In this document: positions 17,877 to 26,825 of the stretch, piece by piece | Layout of the letters: each line of letters opens with the position of its first letter | Numbering within the stretch: the stretch's first letter is position 1 | NCBI RefSeq assembly: GCF_025464955.1 | Contig: NZ_JAODNM010000023.1 | Coordinates: forward strand, 124,001-188,000 | DNA from: Amycolatopsis sp. | Lineage (GTDB): Bacteria; Actinomycetota; Actinomycetes; Mycobacteriales; Pseudonocardiaceae | Reading direction: 5' to 3' | DNA length: 64,000 bases | Notes under the pieces: generated by a model | What the model was told of the DNA's origin: nothing | Database searches by the model: none | The model's input: the letters and a program-made list of their open reading frames with translations, nothing else | Made by a program: the position numbers and the translations under genes

Positions 17877-18988
17877 GCTCCTTCGGTGCGTGCGCCGAGC
17901 CAGTCATCGAGGACGTCGACGGTGTCTTCGCCCGGTTTTCTCGGCGGGAGGGGAATTTCGGCTTGGGTCCGTGAGAACCGTGGCGCGGGTGCTGCCTGGA
18001 GCACGCCGTCGACGTCGACGAGTGTGCTCCGGTGAGCGATGTGGGGATGTCGCGCGACTTCGCCGAGCGCGAGGACGGGTGTGACACAGGCGTCGGTGTC
18101 GGCGAACAATGCCGCCCAGTGGTCACGAGGCTGGGTCAGAAAAGTACGGGTGAACAACTCGCGCAGCTCGGTCCACCGGCCCGGGTCGAGTTGGTCGGGA
18201 ATACTGGAGCCGCCAAGACCGAGTCCGTGCAGCAGTTCCGCGTAGAACTGCGGTTCCAACGCGCCAACGGCGACATAACGACCGTCGGCGCATTCGTAGG
18301 TGTCGTAGAACGGAGCGCCGGAGTCGAGCAGGTTGGCTCCGCGCCGGTCAGCCCAGGAATCGGCGCCGCGCAACGACCACACCATCTGCATCAACGCGCT
18401 CGTCCCGTCGACCATGGCCGCGTCGACCACTTGGCCGCGCCCGGACCTTTCCCGCTCCCACAAGGCGGCCAGGACTCCGAGTACGAGGTGCAGCGAGCCG
18501 CCGCCGAAGTCACCGACGAGGTTCAGCGGCGGCACCGGATTCCCTTCGGCCCTGCCGATCGCGTGCAACGCGCCGGTCAGCGCGATGTAGTTGATGTCGT
18601 GTCCCGCGCGCGCCGCGAGCGGGCCCTCCTGCCCCCACCCGGTGACCCTGCCGTAGACCACTCGCGGGTTGAGCGCGAGGACGTCGTCCGGTCCGACACC
18701 CAGCCGTTCGGCCACGCCCGGACGGAAACCCTCGATAACCACGTCGCAACGCGCGACGAGACGTTTCGCGAGTTCGCGGTCGTCGGGCTTCTTCAGGTCG
18801 ACCGCCACCGATCGCCGGTTGCGCAGGAGCTGGTCGTGATGCCCTTCCGGATAGAGCGAAAGGCCGCCGGACGGCCGTTCCAGCCGTACGACGTCCGCGC
18901 CGAGGTCGCCCAGGATCATCGCGGCGTGCGGGCACGGCCCGAGACCGGCGAATTCGATCACTTTCAGTCCCGACAAAGGACCGCCCAT
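17873..18988 (-). CDS. Alpha-methylacyl-CoA racemase (CaiB/BaiF family)
   Basis: The 371-residue protein resembles AMACR/MCR enzymes, which invert the 2-methyl centre of branched acyl-CoAs before beta-oxidation. N-terminal [20 protein letters not shown] is typical. The residues used in catalysis by the mycobacterial enzyme appear to be present: His130 (AGHDINY), Asp160 (GDFGGG) and Glu245 (ALEPQFY). ATG 18988 is chosen over the longer frame because GGGAGC lies about eight bases upstream. It is divergent from the SCP2/P450 operon, which fits breakdown of a methyl-branched or sterol side chain. Confidence 0.88.
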   Translation of the reverse strand: MGGPLSGLKVIEFAGLGPCPHAAMILGDLGADVVRLERPSGGLSLYPEGHHDQLLRNRRSVAVDLKKPDDRELAKRLVARCDVVIEGFRPGVAERLGVGPDDVLALNPRVVYGRVTGWGQEGPLAARAGHDINYIALTGALHAIGRAEGNPVPPLNLVGDFGGGSLHLVLGVLAALWERERSGRGQVVDAAMVDGTSALMQMVWSLRGADSWADRRGANLLDSGAPFYDTYECADGRYVAVGALEPQFYAELLHGLGLGGSSIPDQLDPGRWTELRELFTRTFLTQPRDHWAALFADTDACVTPVLALGEVARHPHIAHRSTLVDVDGVLQAAPAPRFSRTQAEIPLPPRKPGEDTVDVLDDWLGARTEGA

Positions 18989-19080
18989 AACGTGCTCCCA
19001 AGAAGTGGCCGAATGCCGAAGGTAGCCGAGCGGAGGCCTCAAAGGCCCTGGTAGCGGCCCGAAATATCCCCATCGGGAGA

Positions 19081-19093
19081 GGGGGACACCCCC
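19081..19093. promoter_or_regulatory. G5-ACA-C5 palindrome upstream of the SCP2/P450 operon
   Basis: Five G, a three-base centre and five C stand 75 bases before the SCP2 start and 93 bases before the divergent racemase start. It resembles the element at 538-553 upstream of the mce operon. One regulator could bind both. The function is inferred from position only. Confidence 0.4.
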
Positions 19094-19167
19094 GGGGAGC
19101 GATGAGTTGTGAGCTCGACCGCCCTAGCCTTCGTCACAGGGTTCCAGCGCAGCGACAGGAGACGCAC

Positions 19168-19569
19168 ATGTCCTACTTCGACAATGCCGACGAAGTTGAC
19201 AAGTACATCGGCGAAATGTTCCGCATGGCCGGCGACCACCCCGAAGTGGGGGAGAAGATGCGGGCCGCGAACATCGTCATGCGGGTCGAATACTCCGACC
19301 CCGAGTGCGTGGTCACCGTCGGTTTCCAGGACCCGATGGTCGTCGACTCCGGCGAGACCGAGTTGAAGCCCGACATCACCCTCGTCATGCGTGCCGACAC
19401 CGCTGACAAGTTCTGGCGCGGTGACTACAACCTCGCCGTCGGCCTGGCCAAGGGGCAGGTCAAGGCCAAGGGGCCGGTCAACAAGATCCTCAAGCTCGTC
19501 CCGCTGACCAAGCCGCTCTTCCCGGTCTATCGCGACCTGGTGAAGGACAAGGACGCCGCGGTCTCCTGA
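19168..19569 (+). CDS. SCP2 sterol-binding domain protein
   Basis: The 133-residue product is a stand-alone SCP2-like domain: an N-terminal helix with YIGEMFRMA, strands, DITLVMRADTADKFWRGDYN near residues 70-90, and the closing hydrophobic segment with LAKGQVKAKGPV. Such proteins bind sterols or fatty acyl chains in a tunnel and hand them to enzymes. ATG 19168 has CAGGAGA ahead of it; the longer frame upstream is unlikely. It heads the oxidation operon, so it probably presents the imported lipid to the P450 and dehydrogenases. Confidence 0.85.
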   Translation: MSYFDNADEVDKYIGEMFRMAGDHPEVGEKMRAANIVMRVEYSDPECVVTVGFQDPMVVDSGETELKPDITLVMRADTADKFWRGDYNLAVGLAKGQVKAKGPVNKILKLVPLTKPLFPVYRDLVKDKDAAVS

Positions 19570-19591
19570 GCCGGAAAGGGGCACATTTCCC

Positions 19592-20650
19592 ATGTCAACG
19601 AAGATGAAGGCCGCGGTGCTGCACGCACCGCGCGATGTGCGGGTGGACGACGTCGACGTACCGTCGATCTCCGACCCCAACGACGTACTGATCAAAGTCG
19701 AGATGTCCGCGATCTGCGGCACCGACCTCCACCCCTACGAAGGCCGGATCGAGATCGAGGGCGGCGTGGTCCTGGGCCACGAGTTCCTCGGCACCGTGGT
19801 GGACGCGGGTGAAGCCGTCGGTCTCGTCGAGCCGGGTGACCGCGCCGTGGCGTCCTGCGTGGTCAACTGCGGCCACTGCTGGACCTGCCGCCGCGGCGAC
19901 CCCGGACGCTGCGTCGGCTCGCGGATCTTCGGCCTCGGCATCGCACTCGGCGACCTCGCCGGCGCGCAGGCCGAGTACGTCGTCGTCCCGAACGCCGACC
20001 TGACCCTGCGCAAGCTCCCCGAGGAGATCCGCAGCAGCGACGAGGACCTGCTCTTCGTCGGTGACATCATGACCACCGGCTACGAAGCTGTCCGCCGCGC
20101 GATCCAACCCGGTGACGTCGTCGCGATCGTCGGCGCGGGACCGGTCGGGCTCTGTGCGGCGATGTCCGCGATCGCCCTCGGCGCGAGCGCGACGATCGTG
20201 GTCGACAAGATCGCTTCGCGGCTCAAGGAAGCCGAGCGCCTCGGCGCGATCCCGATCAACGCCGACGAGGCCGACCCCGTCGACGTCGTGCTCGAACTCA
20301 CCGGCTGGCGCGGCGCGAACGTGGTGATCGACGCCGTGGGCCACGAATCGGCGTTGGTCAGCGCGTGCAACCTCCTTGCCGCAGGCGGCACGTTGTCGGT
20401 TCCCGGGGTGTACATGGAGGAGTCGGTCAACATCCCGTTCGGCGACCTGTGGCTCAAGGGCGTCAAGATCGTCACCGGGGTCGCGAACATCGTCAACTAC
20501 ATGGACGAGGTCATCCAGCTGACCGAGGCCGGCAAGCTCAGCCCCGCCGGCATCATCTCCCACCGGATGGGTCTGTCCGAGGCGCCCGAGGCGTACCGGA
20601 TGTTCGAAGCCCACGAGGCCACCAAGATCGTCCTGGACCCGAGCAGGTGA
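19592..20650 (+). CDS. Zinc-dependent medium-chain alcohol dehydrogenase
   Basis: The 352-residue MDR enzyme has the catalytic zinc ligands CGTDLHPYEG and GHEFLG, the structural zinc cysteines in NCGHCWTCRRGDPGRC, and an NAD(P)-binding motif IVGAGPVGLCAA near residue 180. It oxidises alcohols to aldehydes or ketones. It stands 22 bases after the SCP2 gene and directly before an aldehyde dehydrogenase, so it likely oxidises the alcohol made by the P450 downstream. GGAAAGGGG precedes the ATG. Confidence 0.9.
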   Translation: MSTKMKAAVLHAPRDVRVDDVDVPSISDPNDVLIKVEMSAICGTDLHPYEGRIEIEGGVVLGHEFLGTVVDAGEAVGLVEPGDRAVASCVVNCGHCWTCRRGDPGRCVGSRIFGLGIALGDLAGAQAEYVVVPNADLTLRKLPEEIRSSDEDLLFVGDIMTTGYEAVRRAIQPGDVVAIVGAGPVGLCAAMSAIALGASATIVVDKIASRLKEAERLGAIPINADEADPVDVVLELTGWRGANVVIDAVGHESALVSACNLLAAGGTLSVPGVYMEESVNIPFGDLWLKGVKIVTGVANIVNYMDEVIQLTEAGKLSPAGIISHRMGLSEAPEAYRMFEAHEATKIVLDPSR

Positions 20651-20657
20651 GCGAGAA

Positions 20658-22178
20658 ATGACCGCTACGACAGTACGCAACTTCCCGATGCTCATCGGCG
20701 GCAAGTGGGTCGAGTCCGACCGCCTGCTGGAGATCCGGGACCCGCAGAACGACGAACTGGTGGCCACGGCCGCCAGCGGTGGTGCCGAACAGGTCGACGC
20801 GGCCGTCGAAGCCGCGAAGGCTTCGTTCAAGAGCGGATCCTGGTCGCGCGCTACGCAGGCCGAGCGCGCCTCGGTGCTTCGCGCCATCTCCGAGAAGGTG
20901 GGCGACCGGCTCGACGAGCTGGTGGAGCTCGAGATCATGGCCAACGGCGCGACCGTGCGCCAGGCCACCGGGTTCCACATCGGTTACGTGGCCCCACACC
21001 TGGAGTACTTCGCCGAGCTCGCGGACAAGTATCAGTTCGAACGACCCGCGCCGCGGGCGACATTCCCTTCGCTCGCACAGAGCACGGTCCGCAAGGAGCC
21101 CATCGGTGTCGTCGGGGCGATCGCGCCCTGGAACTTCCCGCTGCTGCTGGGCCTGTGGAAGATGGGCCCGGCGCTCGCGGCCGGCAACAGCGTCGTCATC
21201 AAGCCCGACGAGAAGACCCCGCTGTCCACTTTGGAATTCGCGCGGATCGCCGAAGAGTGCGGCCTGCCGGCGGGCGTGCTCAACGTCGTCCCGGGGCCGG
21301 GCGTCGAAGCGGGCGCACGGCTCGCGTCACATCCGGACGTGGGCAAGATCGGTTTCACCGGGTCCACCGAGGTCGGCCGCGAGATCATGCGCCTCGCCTC
21401 CGGTACGGTCAAGAAGGTCACCCTCGAGCTCGGCGGCAAGTCGCCGTCGATCGTGCTCGACGACGCCGACATCGAGACCGCCGTCGACGGCGTGCTCTAC
21501 GGCTGTTTCCTCTACTCCGGACAGATCTGCGAGTCCGGAACCCGTTTACTGGTGCCAGAGTCGCTGCACGACGAGTTCGTCGAACGGCTCGTGGAGCGCA
21601 CCAAGACGATCACCTTGGGCGACACCCGAGACTGGGAGACCGACCTCGGACCGGTGATCTCGGCCAAGCAGCACCGACGGATCCTCAACTACCTCAAGAT
21701 CGGTGCCGAGGAAGGCGCGACCGTCGCCACCGGTGGCGGAGTGCCGAAGGGCGAGCAGTTCGAGCGCGGACACTGGATCGAGCCGACGATCCTCACCGAC
21801 GTGCGCAACGACATGCGTGTCGCCCAGGAGGAGATCTTCGGGCCGGTGCTGTCGGTGATCAAGTACACCTCCGAAAAAGAGGCCATCGAGATCGCCAACG
21901 ACACTACCTACGGGCTCGCGTCCTCGATCTGGAGCGGCGACAACGAGCGGGCACTGGCGATGGCGAACGAGATCGAGGCCGGTTCGGTGTGGATCAACGA
22001 CTCCCACCAGATCAACTGCCAGGTTCCCTTCGGCGGCTACAAGCAGAGCGGGCTGGGCCGTGAGCTCGGCCCCGACGCGCTCGACGAGTACACCGAAACG
22101 AAGAACGTGCACCTCGATCTCTCGGGTCGCCGAGACCGCCGTCCGTATGACGTCCTGCTCAGCCACGCCGACGACTGA
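20658..22178 (+). CDS. NAD(P)-dependent aldehyde dehydrogenase
   Basis: The 506-residue protein has the ALDH fold: PWNFPLLLGLWKMGPAL near 156, the general-base glutamate in LELGGKSPS and the catalytic cysteine in SGQICESG near residue 290. It converts an aldehyde to a carboxylic acid. The start is seven bases after the alcohol dehydrogenase stop. Together the two enzymes would take a P450-made terminal alcohol to the acid that the acyl-CoA ligase could activate. Confidence 0.92.
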   Translation: MTATTVRNFPMLIGGKWVESDRLLEIRDPQNDELVATAASGGAEQVDAAVEAAKASFKSGSWSRATQAERASVLRAISEKVGDRLDELVELEIMANGATVRQATGFHIGYVAPHLEYFAELADKYQFERPAPRATFPSLAQSTVRKEPIGVVGAIAPWNFPLLLGLWKMGPALAAGNSVVIKPDEKTPLSTLEFARIAEECGLPAGVLNVVPGPGVEAGARLASHPDVGKIGFTGSTEVGREIMRLASGTVKKVTLELGGKSPSIVLDDADIETAVDGVLYGCFLYSGQICESGTRLLVPESLHDEFVERLVERTKTITLGDTRDWETDLGPVISAKQHRRILNYLKIGAEEGATVATGGGVPKGEQFERGHWIEPTILTDVRNDMRVAQEEIFGPVLSVIKYTSEKEAIEIANDTTYGLASSIWSGDNERALAMANEIEAGSVWINDSHQINCQVPFGGYKQSGLGRELGPDALDEYTETKNVHLDLSGRRDRRPYDVLLSHADD

Positions 22179-22229
22179 CCCGTCGACAGCCGGCACGTAG
22201 AAAACCGAGCCCTTCTCCCGGAGCGAAAC

Positions 22230-23513
22230 ATGACCGTCGAACTCATCCCGGCGACCGCCGACCACAAACCCGACCACGACGAAATCGACATCTCCTCGAA
22301 GGCCTTCTGGGCGCTGACCTCCGAAGAGCGCGACAAGAACTTCGCGCTGCTGCGCGAGATCCGCCCGGTGTCCTGGCAGCGTCCGGTGGAGGACGCCGTC
22401 ACCCCGGACCCGGACGACCCGGGTTACTGGGCGCTGGTCAAGCACTCCGACATCGTGCGCGTCAGCAAGGACAACGACACCTTCATCTCCGGCCAGGGCG
22501 TGCTGTTCGACCTGCTGCCGGACATCTTCCTGCAGATGTCGCAGTCGTTCCTCGCGATGGACGCACCGCAGCACGACAACCTGCGCAAGCTGGTCAGCTC
22601 GGCGTTCACCCCGAAGCAGATCAAGCGGATCGACGACAAGATCAAGGCTGCGGCGAAGGAGATCGTCGACGACATCGCCGGCAAGGGCTCGGTCGAGTTC
22701 GTCGCCGAGTGCGCCGAACGGCTGCCTGTCCGGATGTTCGGCGATATCTTCGGCATCCCCGAGGCGCTCCGGTCCACTGTGGCCAAGGCCGCTGCCGACG
22801 TCGTCGCTTGGGCCGATCCGGAGATCCTCGCCGGCCGCCCGGCCGACGAGGTCCAGGTCGAGGCGTGCGTGACGCTGCACGACGTCGCCGAGGAGCTCAT
22901 TGCCGACCGCCGCAAAAACCCCGGCGAGGACCTGATGAGCAGCCTGGTCGAGGCCGAGATCGACGGGCAGAAGCTCGAGGACTTCGAGATCGGCGCGTTC
23001 TTCGTGCTGATGGCGGTGGCCGGCACCGACACCACCAAGCACACCGCCAGCCACACGATGATGGCGTTCACTGAGTTCCCGGCTCAGAAGGACTGGCTGC
23101 GGGAGGACTTCGACGGCCGGATCAACGGCGCGATCGACGAGTTCATCCGGTACGCCTCACCCGTGATGACCTTCCGCCGCACCGCGGTCAGGGAGACCGA
23201 GCTCGGCGGGCGGCGGATCATCCCCGGTGACAAGGTCGTCATGTTCTACCCGTCGGGGAACCGCGACAGCGAGGTCTTCACCGAGCCGGAGAAGTTCGAC
23301 CTCTCCCGCAGCCCGAATCCCCACGTCGGGTTCGGCGGCGGCGGTCTGCACTTCTGCCTGGGCAACCAGCTGGCGAAGTCCATGCTGCGAGCCCTGTTCG
23401 GCGAGCTGCTGACTCGCATACCGGACTTCCGTGCGAGCGACCCGGAGTACCTCGGCTCGAACTTCATGCGCGGGGTCAAGCGGATGAACCTGCAGTTCAC
23501 CCCGGAGCGGTGA
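22230..23513 (+). CDS. Cytochrome P450 monooxygenase
   Basis: The 427-residue soluble P450 shows the I-helix oxygen-binding motif AGTDTT near residue 264, the ExxR motif in DEFIRYA, and the haem-cysteine loop FGGGGLHFCLGNQLAK near 370. From memory that loop form is shared with mycobacterial CYP124/125/142-type lipid and sterol terminal hydroxylases. The operon, with its SCP2 and dehydrogenase genes, supports terminal or side-chain hydroxylation of an imported lipid. The stop overlaps the ferredoxin gene, so the electron donor is coupled. Confidence 0.93.
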   Translation: MTVELIPATADHKPDHDEIDISSKAFWALTSEERDKNFALLREIRPVSWQRPVEDAVTPDPDDPGYWALVKHSDIVRVSKDNDTFISGQGVLFDLLPDIFLQMSQSFLAMDAPQHDNLRKLVSSAFTPKQIKRIDDKIKAAAKEIVDDIAGKGSVEFVAECAERLPVRMFGDIFGIPEALRSTVAKAAADVVAWADPEILAGRPADEVQVEACVTLHDVAEELIADRRKNPGEDLMSSLVEAEIDGQKLEDFEIGAFFVLMAVAGTDTTKHTASHTMMAFTEFPAQKDWLREDFDGRINGAIDEFIRYASPVMTFRRTAVRETELGGRRIIPGDKVVMFYPSGNRDSEVFTEPEKFDLSRSPNPHVGFGGGGLHFCLGNQLAKSMLRALFGELLTRIPDFRASDPEYLGSNFMRGVKRMNLQFTPER

Positions 23514-23710
23514 CGGCCGTGAAGATCGTCGTCGATCACGCGAAGTGCACGGGGCTCGGGATCTGCGAGTCCATTGCCGAGGACGTCTTCGAGGTCACCG
23601 ACGACGGCAGTCTGAACCTGCTCGCGCAGGACATCTGCCCGTCGCGGCGGGCCGAGATGCAGGAGGTCATCGACTCCTGCCCGACCGAAGCCCTCACCCT
23701 CGTCGACTGA
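23510..23710 (+). CDS. Single-cluster ferredoxin, P450 partner
   Basis: The 66-residue protein has Cys13, Cys19 and Cys57, arranged C-x5-C then CP as in [3Fe-4S] ferredoxins that serve actinobacterial P450s; Cys43 is extra. The GTG at 23510 overlaps the P450 stop by four bases; a GTG at 23519 would remove three residues. It passes electrons from the reductase encoded next to the P450. Confidence 0.92.
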   Translation: MTAVKIVVDHAKCTGLGICESIAEDVFEVTDDGSLNLLAQDICPSRRAEMQEVIDSCPTEALTLVD

Positions 23711-23724
23711 AAGGACAGCGAGCC

Positions 23725-24945
23725 ATGCAGCGACGACTCGTGATCGTCGGAGCGTGCTTGGCCGGGCTCCGAGCCGCGGAGGCCGCTCGGCGCACCGGTT
23801 TCGACGGGGTCATCACCGTTGTGGGCGCCGAGCGGCACCTGCCTTACGACCGTCCGCCGCTGTCGAAGGCCTACCTCGACAGCGGTGGGGAACCGGCGTT
23901 GCCGGCGTACCGCGATGAGGAGCTGCTACGCGGCGAACTCGATCTCGACCTGCGGCTGGGCACCGTCGCAACCGGACTCGACCTGGACCGGCGGCGGGTC
24001 GGACTCAGCGACGGCGAGGTCGAGTACTCGGCACTGGTGATCGCCACCGGCGCCACCGCGCGGACGCTGCCGGCCAACCCGAAGCTGCGCGGTCTGCACA
24101 CCCTGCGGACGGTCGACGACGCGCTCGCCGTCCGGTGCGCGCTGGACGCGGGCGCGCGGACCGTCGTTGTCGGCGCCGGTTTCATCGGCTCCGAGGTCGC
24201 GTCGGCCGCCCGCAAGCGCGGACTGCCGGTCACGGTGGTGGAGATGGCCGAAACGCCGTTGACCCGCGCGGTGGGTGACCAGGTCGGCGACGTGCTCGCG
24301 GACCTTCACCGCCGGCATGGCACAGACCTCCGGCTGGGCATCGGCGTGCGCGCTGTCACCGGAGACGGCAAGGTCGAGCGGGTCGTCCTGACCGACGGCA
24401 CCGAGCTCGACGCCGACCTCGTCGTGGTCGGCGCGGGAGCGGCCCCCGCGACGTCGTGGCTGGAGACGTCCGGGCTGGTCCTGCACGAGCGCGATCGCGG
24501 CCTGGTCTGCGACGAGACCCTCAACGCCGGCGCCCCCGGCGTCTACGGCGCTGGCGACGTCGCGCACTGGCCGAACCCGCTGTTCGGCACGCAGATGCGG
24601 CTCGAACACTGGACCAGCGCGGCGGAACAAGGCGCCACCGCGGCTCGTAACGCCCTCGATCCGGACAACGCCAAGCCCTACTCGACCGTGCCGTACTTCT
24701 GGTCCGACTGGTACGGCAAGCGGATCCAGTTCGTCGGCGTGCCCGGCGCGGACGAGACCCAGATCGTGTCCGGACAGGTCGAGGACGAGAAGTTCCTCGC
24801 GCTATACCGGCGCGGCGACCGCCTGGTCGGCGCGTTGTCGGTCGAGCAACCGACGTTGATCATGAAGTACCGCAGGCTGATCTCGAAGCAGGCCGCCTGG
24901 GAGGACGCGCTCGAGTTCGCGGGCGCGAAACCGGCACCGGCGTGA
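23725..24945 (+). CDS. NAD(P)H:ferredoxin reductase (FAD)
   Basis: The 406-residue protein is of the putidaredoxin-reductase type: FAD-binding IVGACLAGLRAAEAARR at the N-terminus, RPPLSKAYL near residue 50, an NADH-binding VVGAGFIGSEVASAARKR near 150, and the FAD ribityl motif GVYGAGDVA near 270. It completes a three-component P450 system with the two genes before it. The ATG at 23725 has AAGGACAG upstream. Confidence 0.92.
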   Translation: MQRRLVIVGACLAGLRAAEAARRTGFDGVITVVGAERHLPYDRPPLSKAYLDSGGEPALPAYRDEELLRGELDLDLRLGTVATGLDLDRRRVGLSDGEVEYSALVIATGATARTLPANPKLRGLHTLRTVDDALAVRCALDAGARTVVVGAGFIGSEVASAARKRGLPVTVVEMAETPLTRAVGDQVGDVLADLHRRHGTDLRLGIGVRAVTGDGKVERVVLTDGTELDADLVVVGAGAAPATSWLETSGLVLHERDRGLVCDETLNAGAPGVYGAGDVAHWPNPLFGTQMRLEHWTSAAEQGATAARNALDPDNAKPYSTVPYFWSDWYGKRIQFVGVPGADETQIVSGQVEDEKFLALYRRGDRLVGALSVEQPTLIMKYRRLISKQAAWEDALEFAGAKPAPA

Positions 24946-25704
24946 ACGCCCCGACGGTCCGGCTCGATCGCGTCACCTCCGTTCGCGGCGGCGACGAGGT
25001 GCTGCACCGGCTGGACCTCACGCTGATGCCCGCTCGCACCACAGTCCTCATCGGACAGTCCGGGGCGGGCATGACCACCCTGGTCCGCCATCTGGCCGGG
25101 CTCACCCCGCCGACCAAAGGCCGGGTCCTGATCGACGGCGACGACCTCTTCGACCTGCGGCCCGACCAGCTGGCCCGGCTCCGCGCCGACATGCTGGTGG
25201 ACGTCGACGGCTCGCTCTTCTCCAGCGACACCGTGTGGGAGAACGCCCGGTGCGCGCTTCTCGGCGGCGGCGAACAGCGCGCCGCGGCGACCTTGGCGAC
25301 GTTGGGGCTGGGCAGCCGGACGACCGCCCTGCCCGAGCGGTTGAGCGCTCATGAACGTCGCCGCCTTGGCCTGGCCCGCGCGTTGGTGTCCGATGCGGGC
25401 TTCGTCCTCATCGACGATGCTCATCACCACACGCGACCCGGCGATCGCCCGTGCTGTGGGGGACCAGCTGGCCGTGCGCGCCCACGGCAGAATCGCCGTG
25501 ACGGGACCGATGGAGGAGCTCCTCGCCGACACCGGCAGCCTCGACGACCTCCTCCGGGTCTACCGCGATGCCGAGTATCTCGGACCGGTCTCCCGCGAGC
25601 GTGAACAGCGCTATTTCTCCTTCGACCTGAAGATCGTGATCGCCGTGATCGGGTTTCTCGCGCTCGTCTACGTCCTGATCACCACCCACGCCCTGTCGCA
25701 CTGA
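24942..25704 (+). pseudogene. Degenerate ABC-type ATPase, frameshifted by an internal deletion
   Basis: The reading frame starts at a GTG overlapping the reductase stop and encodes an MlaF-like ATPase. Two faults are visible. In Walker A (GQSGAGMTT) the essential lysine is replaced by methionine. Directly after Walker B (VLIDD, near 25418) the sequence jumps in the +1 frame to MLITTRDP, which is the H-loop region. The roughly 25-30 residues with the D-loop are missing. The +1 frame then runs on to a single C-terminal membrane helix (about 25625-25695). The signature is also altered (LSAHERRRLGL). ATP hydrolysis seems impossible. Confidence 0.75.
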
Positions 25705-25730
25705 AAACCCGCACCACCGAGAGGAACACC

Positions 25731-26567
25731 ATGACCGAGAACCGCCCCCTGGCCGGGCGAACGATCCTGATGTCCGGCGGCAGCCGGGGGATCGGCCTCG
25801 CGATCGCCCTGCGTGCTGCCCAGGACGGCGCGAACGTCGCGTTCATCGCGAAGACCGACGAGCCCGATCCCCGCCTCCCCGGCACGATCCACACCGCGGC
25901 CGCCGGGATCGAAGCCGCCGGCGGCAAGGCGCTGCCGATTGTTGGAGACGTCCGCGACGAAACCGCGGTCGCCGAAGCGGTCCGCCGCACGGTGGGCCAG
26001 TTCGGCGGCATCGACATCGTGGTCAATAACGCCTCCGCCATCGCGCTGACCGGGTTCGGCAAGCTGTCGGCCAAGCGCTACGACCTCATGCTCGACGTCA
26101 ACGCGCGCGGCACGTTCGTGCTGGTCTCCACCGCCCTGCCGCACCTCCTCGAGTCCTCGAACGCCCAGGTGCTCACGCTCTCCCCGCCGCTTAACCTCGA
26201 CCCGAGGTGGCTGAAGGACCATGCGCCCTACACGGTGAGCAAGTACGCGATGACCATGCTCACCCTCGGCGTCGCCGAGCAGTACCGGAGCGAAGGCCTC
26301 GTCGCGAACTGCCTGTGGCCGCGCACTTTGATCGCGACTGCGGCCGTGCAGAACCTTGTCGGCGGGGACGACGGAATGCGCGTCGCCCGCCGGCCGGAGA
26401 TCATGGCCGACGCCGCGCATCTCGTCCTCGGCCGGGCACCGGGTGGACCGTCCGGCGAGTGCCTGATCGACGACGAAGTGCTGCGTGTCGCGGGTGTCAC
26501 CGACCTGTCGGCCTACCGCTACGGCGACGCCACCGAAGACCAGTTGCAGACGGACCTCTTTCTGTGA
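25731..26567 (+). CDS. Short-chain dehydrogenase, HSDL2-like
   Basis: The 278-residue SDR has the cofactor motif SGGSRGIGLA near residue 15, NNAS near 102 and the catalytic YTVSKYAM near 166. The region after it (MTMLTLGVAEQYRSEGLVANCLWP) is typical of hydroxysteroid dehydrogenase-like 2 proteins. It probably oxidises a hydroxyl group or reduces a ketone on a lipid or CoA-ester substrate of this operon. GAGAGGAA lies ahead of the ATG. Confidence 0.85.
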   Translation: MTENRPLAGRTILMSGGSRGIGLAIALRAAQDGANVAFIAKTDEPDPRLPGTIHTAAAGIEAAGGKALPIVGDVRDETAVAEAVRRTVGQFGGIDIVVNNASAIALTGFGKLSAKRYDLMLDVNARGTFVLVSTALPHLLESSNAQVLTLSPPLNLDPRWLKDHAPYTVSKYAMTMLTLGVAEQYRSEGLVANCLWPRTLIATAAVQNLVGGDDGMRVARRPEIMADAAHLVLGRAPGGPSGECLIDDEVLRVAGVTDLSAYRYGDATEDQLQTDLFL

Positions 26568-26581
26568 AACGGAGTTCACCG

Positions 26582-26779
26582 ATGATCACCGAATGCCAGT
26601 GCCTGTGCGCCCCGCTGGGGCACTCGTTCTCGATCTGCGAGCAGACGGCTCGACCGGGCGTGTTCGTCAAGCTGGGCTCCACGCCCGGCGCCGGGTCTGT
26701 CCCGGCCTGCCCCAGCTGCTTCGAGGCCATGCGGGAACGCCTGTTCGCCGCTGCGCTCACCCGCTCCGGGAGCCGGTAA
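26582..26779 (+). CDS. 65-residue cysteine-rich protein
   Basis: The product contains six cysteines in two groups: CQCLC plus C19, and CPSC near the C-terminus (residues 43-46). It could bind zinc or an iron-sulfur cluster, with PLGHSFSICEQT between the groups. It starts 15 bases after the dehydrogenase, so it belongs to the oxidation operon. I recognise no named family. It is the last gene before the accessory island. Confidence 0.6.
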   Translation: MITECQCLCAPLGHSFSICEQTARPGVFVKLGSTPGAGSVPACPSCFEAMRERLFAAALTRSGSR

Positions 26780-26825
26780 AAGTTTGGCTTCAAGGTTTCC
26801 CAATCAGCTACTCCGACGGGTCCCA

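Noticed and set aside
25400..25440. Programmed +1 frameshift in the ABC ATPase
   Set aside because: No slippery sequence is visible, and the two parts lack the residues that should lie between Walker B and the H-loop, so a deletion explains it better.
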